A DNA stretch of 64,000 nucleotides from Caulobacter ginsengisoli (GTDB lineage Bacteria; Pseudomonadota; Alphaproteobacteria; Caulobacterales; Caulobacteraceae): the NCBI RefSeq assembly GCF_030814835.1, contig NZ_JAUSVS010000004.1, positions 1 through 64,000 of the forward strand, read 5' to 3'. Shown here piece by piece: positions 52,314 through 61,172 of this stretch (position 1 is its first letter; every line of letters starts with the position of its first letter). The position numbers were made by a program, and so were the translations under genes. The notes under the pieces are model-generated. The model made no database searches. It saw only the letters and a list, made by a program, of their open reading frames with translations, and was not told the DNA's origin.

Positions 52314-53875
52314 GCCTGCTCAGCGTCGACCATCTCACCCTGACCATCCACGGCCGGCCGGTCCTGAACGGCCTCAGCTTCACCGTCGAACCCGGCGAAA
52401 TCGTCGGCCTGGTCGGCGAGTCCGGCTCGGGCAAGTCGCTGACCGCCCTCAGCATCCTGGGTCTCACCCCGCCCGGGTCGGTGGCCACCGGCGCCGTGAA
52501 GCTGGACGGCCAGAATCTGCTGAACCGCCCCGACCGCGATCTTCAGGCCGTGCGCGGCAAGGATATCGGCATCGTCTTCCAGGAGCCCGCCACCGCGCTT
52601 AACCCGCTGCTCACCATCGGCGCGCAGGTCGCCGAGACCGCCCGCATCCACGGCCACTCGAAAACCGCCGCCCGCGCCCTGGCCGCCGAGGCTCTGGTCC
52701 GCGCCGGGCTGTCGCCGGACCTGACCGACCGCTACCCGCACGAACTTTCCGGCGGCCAGCGTCAGCGGGCGGCCATCGCCATGGCCACGGTGCTGAAGCC
52801 CAGGCTGCTGATCTGCGACGAACCGACCACGGCGCTCGACGTCACCACTCAGGCCCAGATCCTCGAGCTGCTGAAAGCCCTGGCCCGCGAGCAGGGCTGC
52901 GGCCTGATCCTGATCACCCACGACCTGGCGGTGGTGGTGGGCCTGGCCGACCGCACGGTGATCCTCAAGGACGGCGCTATCGTCGAGCAAGGTCCGACCG
53001 TCGCCCTGTTCCGGAACCTGACCCATCCCTACAGCCGCCAGCTGGCCGCCGACTCCGCGCCGCAGCCCGCCACGGCTCGGGCGGAGGCGAAGGGCGATCC
53101 GTTGCTGGAGGCTCGCGACGTCGTCCGTTCCTACCCGGGCGCCAAGGGCCGCGCCGTCGACGGGATCAGCCTGGCCATCCGACCTGGCGAGCGGGTCGGG
53201 CTGGTCGGCGAGTCCGGCTCGGGCAAGTCGACCCTGCTGCGCGCCCTGCTGGCCCTCGAACCGGTCCAGGCCGGCGAGATCGCCCTGGCCGGCGCGCCGT
53301 TCAGGCCAAGTGGCGGCAAGGACCGCCGCGTGCTGATCCAGGCGGTGTTCCAGGACCCGGTCGGCAGCTTCGATCCCCGCTGGCGGGTCGAGGATCTGAT
53401 CGCCGAGCCGCTGCACCTGTCGGCCACGCCGGTCCCCAAGGCCGAACGCCGGGCCCGTGTCGCGGCCCTGCTGGACAAGGTCGGCCTGCCCGCCGACGCC
53501 ATTGACCGCTATCCGCACCAGTTCTCCGGCGGCCAGCGCCAACGCATCGCCATCGCCCGGGCCCTGATCGTCGAACCCCGTATCGTGGTGCTGGACGAGG
53601 CGGTCTCGGCGCTCGATGCGACGGTGCGGGGCCGCATCCTCGAATTGTTGGACAAGCTGTCCGACGAACTGGGCGTCGCCTGGCTGTTCGTCACCCATGA
53701 CCTGACCGTGGTCCGCGCTGTCACCGACCGGGTGCTGGTCATGCAGGCCGGCAGGATCGTCGAGGAGGGGCCGACGGCGCGGGTGTTCGCCGCGCCGAAG
53801 CATCCCTACACCCAGGCCCTGCTGGCGGCGGCGCCGGACCTGGAGACGGCCCTGGCCGGGCGAGAACAGCCATGA
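52310..53875 (+). CDS. Peptide ABC importer ATPase, DppD-DppF fusion
   Basis: A 521-aa protein with two complete nucleotide-binding domains in tandem. Domain 1: Walker A GESGSGKS (36-43), signature LSGGQRQRAAIAMA, Walker B LLICDEPTTALD. Domain 2: Walker A GESGSGKS at ~300-307, signature FSGGQRQRIAIARA, Walker B IVVLDEAVSALD. Such D-F fusions are common in alphaproteobacterial peptide/opine/glutathione importers. Together with the SBP-permease fusion the whole importer needs only three polypeptides. Confidence 0.92.
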
Positions 53876-53880
53876 CCGCC

Positions 53881-54042
53881 TCTGGAACCCTTCCTCCTCG
53901 ATGGAGGAAGGGCAGGGTTGGTGGTGAGGGCTCGGAGCCTGGGCGAGAGGCTCAGGGTGGCGTGGTCGCCTCCCCGAGCGCTTCGGGAAGCGCACTGCCA
54001 CCACCACCATCCCCGCCCTTCCTCCATCGAGGAGGAAGGGAG
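53881..54042. repeat. 162-bp palindromic repeat family B, copy 2
   Basis: Same length and layout as copy 1: TCTGGAA edge, perfect 25-bp terminal arms at 53888-53912 and 54016-54040, central hairpin GGCG-TGGT-CGCC at 53959-53970 in the same apex orientation as copy 1. It lies 5 bases after the ATPase stop and 17 before the GTG of the GMC oxidoreductase. Confidence 0.9.
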
Positions 54043-54059
54043 TCTGTCGGGGTGTTCCC

Positions 54060-55649
54060 GTGACCTCTCACGTCCTGGGCGATTTCGACTTCATCATCGT
54101 CGGCGCGGGCAGCGCCGGCTGCGTGCTGGCCAACCGGTTGAGCGCCGATCCCCGCAATCGGGTGCTGCTGCTGGAGGCCGGCGGGCATGACCGGCTGTTC
54201 TGGGTCAAGGTGCCGATCGGCTATCTCTATACGCAGGGAAATCCGCGCACGGACTGGCGGTTCTCGACCGAACACGAGCCGGCGCTGGGCCGGGCGCTCA
54301 GCTATCCGCGCGGGCGGCTGCTGGGCGGATCGTCGTCGATCAACGGCATGATCTACATGCGCGGCCAGGCGGCGGACTACGACCATTGGCGCCAGCTGGG
54401 CCTGGTCGGCTGGGGCTGGGACGATGTGCTGCCGATCTTCCGCAAGTCGGAGGACCATCACGGCGGGGCCAATGAATTCCACGGGGCCGGCGGGCCGCTG
54501 AAGGTGGCGACCCAGCGGCTGAGCTGGCCGATCCTGGAGGCCTTCCGCGAGGCGGCCGTCGAGGTGGGCATTCCCCGCACCGCCGACTTCAACACCGGCG
54601 ACAATTTCGGCAGCGCCTATTTCGACGTCACCCAGAAGGACGGCCTGCGCTGGAGCGCCGCCGACGCCTTCCTGCGGCCGGTGCAGCGGCGGCCGAACCT
54701 GGCCATCGTCACCGGGGCGCAGGTCCAGGGTCTGATCATCGAAGCGGGCCGGGCGGTCGGCGTGCGGTATCGTCAGGGAACGGAAGACCGCGAGGCGCGG
54801 GCGGGGCGGGCGGTGGTGCTGGCGGCCGGCGCCATTGGCTCGCCGCACCTGCTGCAACTCAGCGGCATCGGTCCCGCCGAACGGTTGCGGGCGGCCGGCG
54901 TTGAGGTCGCGGTCGACGCGCCCGGCGTCGGCGCCAACCTGCAGGACCATCTGCAGATCCGCACCGTGTTCAAGGTCTCCGGGACCCGCACCCTCAACAG
55001 TCGGGCACAAAGTCTGCTGGGCCGGGGGCTGATCGGCCTGGAATACGCCCTGCGCCGCTCAGGTCCGATGTCGATGGCCCCCAGCCAGCTGGGCCTCTTC
55101 GCCCGCTCCTCGGAGCGGCAGGCGACGGCGGACCTGGAATACCATGTCCAGCCGCTGAGCCTGGACGCCTTCGGCTCGCCCCTGCATGCCTTCGACGCCA
55201 TCACCGCCTCGGTCTGCAACCTGCGGCCCGCCAGCCGGGGCGAGGTGATGCTGAAGGGGCCCGACCCGGCCGCCGCGCCGGCGATCCGGCCTAACTATCT
55301 CAGCGACGTGGCCGACCAGCAGACAGCGCTGGACGCGGTGGCCCTGACCCGCCGCATCTGCGGCGCGCCGGCCCTGGCGCCCTATCGGCCGGAGGAATAC
55401 CGCCCGGGCGACGCCCCGGACCTGCTGGCCGAGATCGGCAAGATCTCCACCACCATCTTCCACCCGGTCGGCACCTGCCGGATGGGCGCCGACCCAGGCT
55501 CGGTCGTCGATGGGTCGCTACGGGTGCGCGGCGTCGAGGGCCTGCGGGTCGCCGACGCCTCGGTGATGCCGACCATCACCTCCGGCAACACCCACGCCCC
55601 GACCGTGATGATCGCCGAGAAGGCGGCGCAGATGCTGCTGGCCGATTGA
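54060..55649 (+). CDS. GMC-family FAD oxidoreductase (choline dehydrogenase-like)
   Basis: A 529-aa flavoprotein that oxidises an alcohol. The FAD fold is DFIIVGAGSAGCVLANRL near the N-terminus; the GMC signature 1 is YPRGRLLGGSSSINGMIYMR, and the second is GAIGSPHLLQLSGIGP. The catalytic His is in IFHPVGTCRMG, with an Asn in SGNTHAPTVM. GTG start. It follows the importer operon but is separated by repeat B copy 2, so co-transcription is uncertain. Substrate not assigned. Confidence 0.9.
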   Translation: MTSHVLGDFDFIIVGAGSAGCVLANRLSADPRNRVLLLEAGGHDRLFWVKVPIGYLYTQGNPRTDWRFSTEHEPALGRALSYPRGRLLGGSSSINGMIYMRGQAADYDHWRQLGLVGWGWDDVLPIFRKSEDHHGGANEFHGAGGPLKVATQRLSWPILEAFREAAVEVGIPRTADFNTGDNFGSAYFDVTQKDGLRWSAADAFLRPVQRRPNLAIVTGAQVQGLIIEAGRAVGVRYRQGTEDREARAGRAVVLAAGAIGSPHLLQLSGIGPAERLRAAGVEVAVDAPGVGANLQDHLQIRTVFKVSGTRTLNSRAQSLLGRGLIGLEYALRRSGPMSMAPSQLGLFARSSERQATADLEYHVQPLSLDAFGSPLHAFDAITASVCNLRPASRGEVMLKGPDPAAAPAIRPNYLSDVADQQTALDAVALTRRICGAPALAPYRPEEYRPGDAPDLLAEIGKISTTIFHPVGTCRMGADPGSVVDGSLRVRGVEGLRVADASVMPTITSGNTHAPTVMIAEKAAQMLLAD

Positions 55650-55679
55650 ACCGCCCGGCGCGCGGCGCGCTATGGCAGC

Positions 55680-55988
55680 ATGTCCAGCGAAACCCTTCAC
55701 GTCCCCCGAGAGAGCCTCAGCCGGGCGACCCTGCACCTGCACTACGCCATCACCTCGCTGATGGAGGAGATGGAGGCCGTCGACTGGTACCGCCAGCGGG
55801 CCGACGACACGGCTGACGAGTCCCTCAAGGCCATCCTGATCCACAACGCCAACGAGGAGATGGAGCACGCCTGCATGATCCTCGAATGGATCCGCCGCAA
55901 CGACGCCAAGTTCGACGAGCAGCTGCGGGAGTATCTGTTCACCGACAAGCCGATCACCGAGGTCGAGCAGGCGGCGGAGAAGCCTTGA
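55680..55988 (+). CDS. Encapsulated-ferritin (EncFtn)-type ferritin-like protein, no encapsulin nearby
   Basis: A 102-aa two-helix ferritin-like protein. The block EEMEAVDWYRQRADD and HNANEEMEHACMILEWIRRND match the EncFtn family, which forms decamers with ferroxidase sites between subunits. Known R. rubrum ligands (Glu32, Glu62, His65; nearby Trp38, Tyr39) align with Glu30, Glu60, His63, Trp36 and Tyr37, a constant offset of two. The C-terminus (TEVEQAAEKP) does not look like an encapsulin-targeting peptide, and no encapsulin gene is in the window. It follows the GMC gene by 30 bases. Confidence 0.85.
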   Translation: MSSETLHVPRESLSRATLHLHYAITSLMEEMEAVDWYRQRADDTADESLKAILIHNANEEMEHACMILEWIRRNDAKFDEQLREYLFTDKPITEVEQAAEKP

Positions 55989-56000
55989 GGCGGATAAGGG

Positions 56001-56024
56001 AACCCCGGCGCAAGGGCCGGGGTT
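56001..56024. terminator. Hairpin between the convergent EncFtn and EmrA-like genes
   Basis: A 9-bp stem AACCCCGGC / GCCGGGGTT with a 6-base loop in the 69-bp gap between two convergent stops. The stem ends in TT on one strand and, by symmetry, on the other, so weak bidirectional termination is likely. Confidence 0.65.
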
Positions 56025-56057
56025 GGCAACGGCAGGGAGTCCGCGCCGAGTCTCAGT

Positions 56058-57179
56058 CTATTTCAGCGCCACCTTCACCTTGGCTGACAGCCCTGGCCTT
56101 AAGCGCGCCACGTCCGCCTGGCCGGGGTCGAAGACGATGCGGACCGGAACGCGCTGGACGATCTTGGTGAAGTTGCCGGTGCCCGGTTCGAAGGGCAGCA
56201 GGGCGAATTCCGAGCCGGTGCCGGGGGCGATGCTTTGCACACGGCCCTTCAGCTTGACGCCGGGCAGGGCGTCGACCCGGACCTCGGCCCGCTGGCCGGT
56301 CAGCATGCGGCCGGTCTGGGTCTCCTTGAAGTTGGCGGTGACATAGACCTGGGCGACCGGGGCGATGGTCAGCAGGCGCGAGCCGGGCTGGACGTAGTCG
56401 CCAGGCCGGGCCTGCAGGTCGCCGACCACCCCATCGATGGGCGCGCGGATCAGGGTGTGGGTCTGGTCCTGTTTGGCCAGATCCAGGGCCGCGGCGGCCT
56501 TGGCGCGGCTGGCCAGGGCGGCGGCAAGGGCGGCTTCCAGTTCGCCCCGGCGCTGGGTGGTGACGCCGGCCTGGCTCTGGCTGACGGCCAGGGCGGCGCG
56601 GACATTGGCGGCGTTGGCGCGGGCGGCGATGGCCTCGGTCTGCACGCGCTCGGCGTCGCGTCGCGGCACGGTCCCGGCGGCGACCAGGGCCTGGAAGCGG
56701 CGGGCGTCGGCCTCCGCGCGGCTGGCCTCGGCGTCGGCGGCGGCGATGCGGGTGCGGCTCTCGGCCACCCCGGCGGCGGCCAGGCCCTGCTCGGCGCCCA
56801 GTCGGCTGATGGCGGCCTGGGCCTGGGCCACGGCGGCGTCGGCCAGGGCGAGATCCCCTTCGGCGGCGGCGAGCCGGGCGGCGTATTCCTCGGGATCGAG
56901 TTGGACCAGCGGATCGCCGGCCTTGACCGCCTGGTTGTCGGCGACCAGCACCCTGGCGATCAGGCCCTTGACGCGCGGGGCGACGGTGGTGCTGTCGGCC
57001 TTGAGATAGGCGTTGTCGGTGGCCTCGGCTGGCCGGGCGGCGTGCAGCCAGGTCACACCGCCGATGGCGACGGCGGCGGCGACGCCCAAGACAATCAGGG
57101 CCCGGATCAATGGTCCGCGCCGGTTCACTTTCGGTGGGGGCGCGATGCTGGGGACGGCTTCGAGAGTGACGGCGCTCAT
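56058..57179 (-). CDS. HlyD/EmrA-type membrane-fusion protein
   Basis: A 373-aa periplasmic adaptor of a multidrug pump. One N-terminal TM (ALIVLGVAAAVAIGGVTWLH), lipoyl half VAPRVKGLIARVLVADNQAV, an Ala-rich coiled coil (~95-210), then IRAPIDGVVGDLQARPGDYV and barrel motifs VYVTANFKETQTGRM typical of EmrA. It overlaps the TetR stop by ATGA, and the EmrB-like MFS gene diverges on the other side of the TetR gene. Confidence 0.9.
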   Translation of the reverse strand: MSAVTLEAVPSIAPPPKVNRRGPLIRALIVLGVAAAVAIGGVTWLHAARPAEATDNAYLKADSTTVAPRVKGLIARVLVADNQAVKAGDPLVQLDPEEYAARLAAAEGDLALADAAVAQAQAAISRLGAEQGLAAAGVAESRTRIAAADAEASRAEADARRFQALVAAGTVPRRDAERVQTEAIAARANAANVRAALAVSQSQAGVTTQRRGELEAALAAALASRAKAAAALDLAKQDQTHTLIRAPIDGVVGDLQARPGDYVQPGSRLLTIAPVAQVYVTANFKETQTGRMLTGQRAEVRVDALPGVKLKGRVQSIAPGTGSEFALLPFEPGTGNFTKIVQRVPVRIVFDPGQADVARLRPGLSAKVKVALK

Positions 57180-57778
57180 TGGTCAGAGCTTTCAAAGACG
57201 GCGGCGATGCGGGCCTTGATCGCCGCGCGCGACTGTTCGAGCAGGCTGTCGGAAAGGGTGGGGTCGGCGACGGCGCGGGCCAGGCTGACCGCCCCGGCCA
57301 TCTCGGCCATCAGCGAGCCGGCGAGCGCGGTGTTGGCGGCCTCGTCCTCACCGGGCAGCCGACTGGCGATCCCGCCGATCAGCGACTTGATCCCCGTATC
57401 GAAGGCCTCGCGGGCCGGGCCGGCCTGGCGGGCCATGTCGCCGGCCAGGGCGGTGATCGGACAGCCCAGCTCGCGGCCATCGCGATGCGAGGCGGAGACA
57501 TACATGTCGACATAGGCCTCCAGGGCCGTCCGGGCGTCCTGGTCCCCGGCGGTCAGGGCAAAGCGCTTGCGGCCCTGGCGGAACGCCTCTTCCACCGCCG
57601 CGCCCAGCAGCGCTTCCTTGGAGGCGAAGTGGGCGTAGAAGCCGCCATGGGTCAGGCCGACCTCGGCCATCACGCCGGCGACGGCCAGCTTGTCGGGGCC
57701 CTGCCGGCGCAGCGAACGGGCGGCGGCCTTCACCACCCGCGCTCGGGTTTCCTGCTTGTGATCCTCGGGGTAGCGCAT
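57176..57778 (-). CDS. TetR-family repressor of the EmrAB-type pump
   Basis: A 200-aa regulator: HTH in TRARVVKAAARSLRRQGPDK and VAGVMAEVGLTHGGFYAHF, with a C-terminal helical drug-binding domain. The start MRYPEDHKQ at 57778 is favoured; two in-frame ATGs farther upstream would place the start on or beyond the operator dyad. The gene leads the emrA-like gene and is divergent from the MFS gene across the AT-rich palindrome at 57793-57814, so it probably represses both. Confidence 0.87.
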   Translation of the reverse strand: MRYPEDHKQETRARVVKAAARSLRRQGPDKLAVAGVMAEVGLTHGGFYAHFASKEALLGAAVEEAFRQGRKRFALTAGDQDARTALEAYVDMYVSASHRDGRELGCPITALAGDMARQAGPAREAFDTGIKSLIGGIASRLPGEDEAANTALAGSLMAEMAGAVSLARAVADPTLSDSLLEQSRAAIKARIAAVFESSDQ

Positions 57779-57792
57779 CGCGCGGCCTTTCA

Positions 57793-57814
57793 TTATATGA
57801 CGGGTATCATATAA
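57793..57814. promoter_or_regulatory. TetR operator candidate
   Basis: TTATATGA-N6-TCATATAA, a perfect 8-bp inverted repeat around CGGGTA, in the 66-bp gap between the TetR and MFS start codons. It is strikingly AT-rich for this genome, overlaps any likely -10 boxes for both genes, and has the size of a TetR-family operator. Confidence 0.75.
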
Positions 57815-57844
57815 AAACTCACTGCCCCGACGCAAGGCCTATCG

Positions 57845-59419
57845 ATGAGTGACGCAGCGGCGATCCCGGCCCCCCGGGTGTTCAGCGAAAAGACTAAGTT
57901 CCTGATCTTCGGCCTGATGGCGTTCGGCCAGTTCATGGCCCTGCTGGACATCCAGATCGTCGCCGCCTCGCTCAACACCATCCAGGCGGGGCTCTCGGCC
58001 GGACCCGACGAGATCGCCTGGGTGCAGACCGCCTATCTGATGGCCGAGATCGTCATGATCCCGCTGGCCGCCTTCCTGTCGCAGGCCGTCTCGACCCGCT
58101 GGCTGTTCACCGCCTCGGCGGCGCTGTTCACGGTCTCCAGCCTGATGTGCGGCCTGGCCTGGGACATCGATTCGATGATCGCCTTCCGCGCCATCCAGGG
58201 CTTCGTCGGCGGGGCCATGGTGCCGACGGTGTTCGCCACGGGCTTCACCCTGTTCGAGGGCCCCAAGCGGGCCATGGTGCCGGCCATCCTGGGCGTGGTC
58301 TCGACCCTGGCCCCGACCCTGGGGCCGACGGTCGGGGGGCTGGTCACCGAGATAGCCGACTGGCGCTGGCTGTTCTTCATGAACATCGTGCCGGGCCTGG
58401 CCATCACCATCATCCTGCCCATGCTGGGCAAGCTGGACGAGGCGCAACCGGCCATGCTGAGGCGCATCGACTGGCTGCACGTCGCCTCGCTGGCCGTGTT
58501 CCTGGGCGGGCTGCAATATGTGCTGGAGGAAGGCCCGCGCCACGACTGGCTGGACGACAGCGGCGTCGCCACCGCCGCCTGGCTGTCCTTCGTGGGGGCG
58601 GTGGTGTTCTTCGAGCGCAGCTTCTTCTCGACCATGCCGGTGCTCAAGCTCAGCCCGTTCAGGCGCCCGACCTTCGCGCTGGCCTGCGCGCTCAATGTCA
58701 TCACCGGATTCGGGCTTTATTCGGCGACCTACCTGACCCCCGTCTTCCTGGGCCGGGTGCAGGGCTGGACCAGCCTGCAGATCGGCACGACGGTCTTCGT
58801 CACCGGCATCGCCATGTTCTTCGGCGCCCCGATCGCCGCCCGTCTGTCGACCAAGGTCGATCAGCGCCTCGTCATCGCCGCCGGCTTCATCCTGTTCGCC
58901 ACGGGCCTGTGGATGTTCTCGGCCGTCGATGTCGACTGGGGGTTTGGGCAGTTCTTCATGCCCCAGGTGGTGCGGGGGTTCGCCACCCTGCTGTGCATCG
59001 TGCCGGCGGTCGGCATGGCCCTGAACGGCGTGCCCCCCAGCGAGCTGCGCTACGCCTCGGGCCTGTTCAACCTGATGCGCAACCTGGGCGGGGCCATCGG
59101 CATCGCCACGGTCAACACCTGGCTGCTCAGCTACGGCCGCGCCCACGGCCAGGACCTGGCCGCCGGCCTCACCGCCGGCGGGGCGGGGAGCTTCGCCAGC
59201 GAGCTGGGCCGCCGCATCTCGGCCTGGACCCCCGACGCCGTGCACGCCGCCGCCATCACCCAGGCCGAGATGGCCAAGGTCATCGTTCGCGAGGCCCTGG
59301 CCATGGGCTTCGCCGACGTGTTCCGGCTGATGGCCTGGGTGTTCATCGCCGGCCTGATCATGGTGCCGTTCGCCAAGGCGGCGCCGGTGGGGACCGGGAC
59401 TCCCGCCGAGGCCCATTGA
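57845..59419 (+). CDS. DHA2-family MFS drug exporter, EmrB-like
   Basis: A 524-aa 14-TM proton-driven exporter. Early motif MAFGQFMALLDIQIVAASLN carries the helix 1 Asp typical of EmrB; motif C-like LGVVSTLAPTLGPTVGGLV and WRWLFFMNIVPG are present. It would work with the EmrA-like adaptor encoded on the other side of the TetR gene and a TolC-type channel encoded elsewhere. Expression is likely governed by the operator 30 bases upstream of its ATG. Confidence 0.92.
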   Translation: MSDAAAIPAPRVFSEKTKFLIFGLMAFGQFMALLDIQIVAASLNTIQAGLSAGPDEIAWVQTAYLMAEIVMIPLAAFLSQAVSTRWLFTASAALFTVSSLMCGLAWDIDSMIAFRAIQGFVGGAMVPTVFATGFTLFEGPKRAMVPAILGVVSTLAPTLGPTVGGLVTEIADWRWLFFMNIVPGLAITIILPMLGKLDEAQPAMLRRIDWLHVASLAVFLGGLQYVLEEGPRHDWLDDSGVATAAWLSFVGAVVFFERSFFSTMPVLKLSPFRRPTFALACALNVITGFGLYSATYLTPVFLGRVQGWTSLQIGTTVFVTGIAMFFGAPIAARLSTKVDQRLVIAAGFILFATGLWMFSAVDVDWGFGQFFMPQVVRGFATLLCIVPAVGMALNGVPPSELRYASGLFNLMRNLGGAIGIATVNTWLLSYGRAHGQDLAAGLTAGGAGSFASELGRRISAWTPDAVHAAAITQAEMAKVIVREALAMGFADVFRLMAWVFIAGLIMVPFAKAAPVGTGTPAEAH

Positions 59420-59468
59420 CCGGGAGCCGCTTTCCCGCTTTTCCGGTGGAAACAAATGGGAGGCGAGC

Positions 59469-60242
59469 ATGGACCTGCAGCTGACAGGCAAGGTGATTTT
59501 CGTGGCGGGCGGCAGCCGGGGCATCGGCCTGGGCATCGTCGAGCGGCTGCTGGCCGAGGGGGCGAAGGTGGCGATCACCGCCCGGGGCGCCGAGGCGCTC
59601 GAGGAGACCCGCGCCCGACTCGCCGCCCAGTATGGCGCGGACAGGATCTGGGCCATGGCCGGCGACATGCGCGATGCGGCGACCATCGAGACGGCGCTGG
59701 ACCGCACCGAGGCCGAGTTCGGGCCGATCTTCGGGGCGGTGGCCAATGTCGGCCTGCATCCGTGCCCGCCGGGCTTCGACATCGATGACGCGACCTGGGA
59801 CGGCGGCTTTTCGCAGAACCTCGACAGCGCCTATCGCCTGGCCCGGCCGGTGCTGCGCCGGCTGACCGAGCGGGGCGAGGGCGCGCTCCTCTTTATCAGC
59901 TCCATCGCCGGCCTGGCCGCGCTCGGCACCCCGCTCACCTACGGGACAGCCAAGGCGGCGATGAACCATCTGGCCGGCGAGCTCTCAAAGCTGGTCGCCG
60001 CCAAGGGCGTGCGGGTCAACACCATCGCACCGGGCAACATCATCTTCCCCGGCGGCGACTGGGAGGAACGCTCGACGGGTGAGCGCGCTGACGCCTGGTG
60101 GCGCTGGATCAAGCGCGAGGTGCCGATGCGGCGGTTCGGCAAGCCCGAGGAGATCGGTTCGGTGGCGGCGTTTCTGCTCAGCCCGCTGGCCAGCTTCGTG
60201 ACTGGGACCGTGGTGCCGGTGGACGGCGGCCAAACTCGCTAA
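59469..60242 (+). CDS. SDR-family oxidoreductase
   Basis: A 257-aa classical short-chain dehydrogenase. Cofactor loop VAGGSRGIGLGI, catalytic Ser in LFISSIAGLAALG, Tyr/Lys in LTYGTAKAAMNH, and C-terminal TGTVVPVDGGQTR. The usual NNAG motif is replaced by VANVGLHPCPP. An AGGCGAG SD precedes the ATG. It follows the MFS gene by 49 bases and converges on the MerR gene. The basic residue after the second strand (AITARGAE) suggests NADP(H). Confidence 0.87.
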   Translation: MDLQLTGKVIFVAGGSRGIGLGIVERLLAEGAKVAITARGAEALEETRARLAAQYGADRIWAMAGDMRDAATIETALDRTEAEFGPIFGAVANVGLHPCPPGFDIDDATWDGGFSQNLDSAYRLARPVLRRLTERGEGALLFISSIAGLAALGTPLTYGTAKAAMNHLAGELSKLVAAKGVRVNTIAPGNIIFPGGDWEERSTGERADAWWRWIKREVPMRRFGKPEEIGSVAAFLLSPLASFVTGTVVPVDGGQTR

Positions 60243-60252
60243 TACAGACCCG

Positions 60253-60936
60253 CTAGCCTTCACCCTCGCGGTTCAACTCCGCCACCCGCTCCAGGATCAG
60301 CCGGGTCCGAAGGCGCAGGATCAGTTCGCCCAGGATCTCGATCCCCTGCCGGCCCAGCCGCGCCGCCTCGTCAGGGTCGGCGGCGCCGGAGATGCGTTCG
60401 TAGAAGCGGTCGACCTCGGCCTTGGCCAGGGGCGCGAGGGCCTCGACATAGATGGCCAGGTCCTCGCTGAAGAAGCCGCCGGTCTCGCCGAAGCCCTGGT
60501 CCTGGGCGCGCCGCCAGGTCTGGACCAGGGCCAGGTCATAGGCGCTGATCGCCGGGCCCTCGGCGATGACCCCGGCGGTCATCAACCGCAGCAGTTCCTG
60601 CAGGGGCATGCCGGCCAGCGTCGCCGCCTCCTCGACCGGGATCACCGGTTCGAGCGAGGGGACGTCCAGATCCTGCGCCAAGCGCCCTTCCAGCCCCGGG
60701 AAGGCGGCGAACTTGCCATGGGTCGGGCGGTCGAGCAGGTCCTTGATGAAGCTGAGCGGCAGGTAGCGCTGCTGCTGTAGCCGCCTGATCACCGCCAGCC
60801 GGCGCAGGTGCTCGTCATCATAGTTGGCGACGTTGGGCTTGGGCCGGGTCGGTTCGGGCAGCAGGCCCATGCGGATGTAGTAGCGGATGGTCTCCCGCCC
60901 CACGCCGCTCAGCCGTTCCAGTTCCTGCATCTTCAC
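60253..60936 (-). CDS. MerR-family transcriptional regulator
   Basis: A 227-aa regulator with a typical MerR winged HTH at the N-terminus (MKMQELERLSGVGRETIRYY, IRMGLLPEP) and the following wing/helix region HLRRLAVIRRLQQQRYLPL. The C-terminal ~130 residues are acidic and helical with no cysteine pair, so it is not a metal-sensing member; an organic effector is likelier. It lies upstream of, and co-directional toward, the SDR end; repeat B copy 3 lies behind its start. Confidence 0.87.
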   Translation of the reverse strand: MKMQELERLSGVGRETIRYYIRMGLLPEPTRPKPNVANYDDEHLRRLAVIRRLQQQRYLPLSFIKDLLDRPTHGKFAAFPGLEGRLAQDLDVPSLEPVIPVEEAATLAGMPLQELLRLMTAGVIAEGPAISAYDLALVQTWRRAQDQGFGETGGFFSEDLAIYVEALAPLAKAEVDRFYERISGAADPDEAARLGRQGIEILGELILRLRTRLILERVAELNREGEG

Positions 60937-60990
60937 GGGGCGGGTGTCTCAGGCCTGACCTCACCGATCAAGCAAACTCTCAGCGTGCTT

Positions 60991-61152
60991 TCTGGAACCC
61001 TTCCTCCTCGATGGAGGAAGGGCAGGGTTGGTGGTGCGCGCTCGGAATTTGGGCGAGGGGCTCAGGGTGGCGACCACGCCCCCCCGAGCGCTTCCGGAAA
61101 CGCACTGCCACCACCACCATCCCCGCCCTTCCTCCATCGAGGAGGAAGGGAG
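60991..61152. repeat. 162-bp palindromic repeat family B, copy 3
   Basis: Perfect 25-bp terminal arms at 60998-61022 and 61126-61150, again with TCTGGAA and AAGGGAG edges. It is nearly identical to copy 1 outside the centre, but the apex reads GGCG-ACCA-CGCC (61069-61080), the loop being the exact reverse complement of TGGT in copies 1 and 2. It lies between the MerR start and the ferritin-like gene's 3' end. Confidence 0.9.
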
Positions 61153-61172
61153 CCCGTGGTTTGACCCGGTTT

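Noticed and set aside
57839..59782. A 647-codon minus-strand open frame
   Set aside because: It is antisense to the EmrB-like transporter and the next SDR; the product has only low-complexity Gly/Gln/His/Arg sequence.
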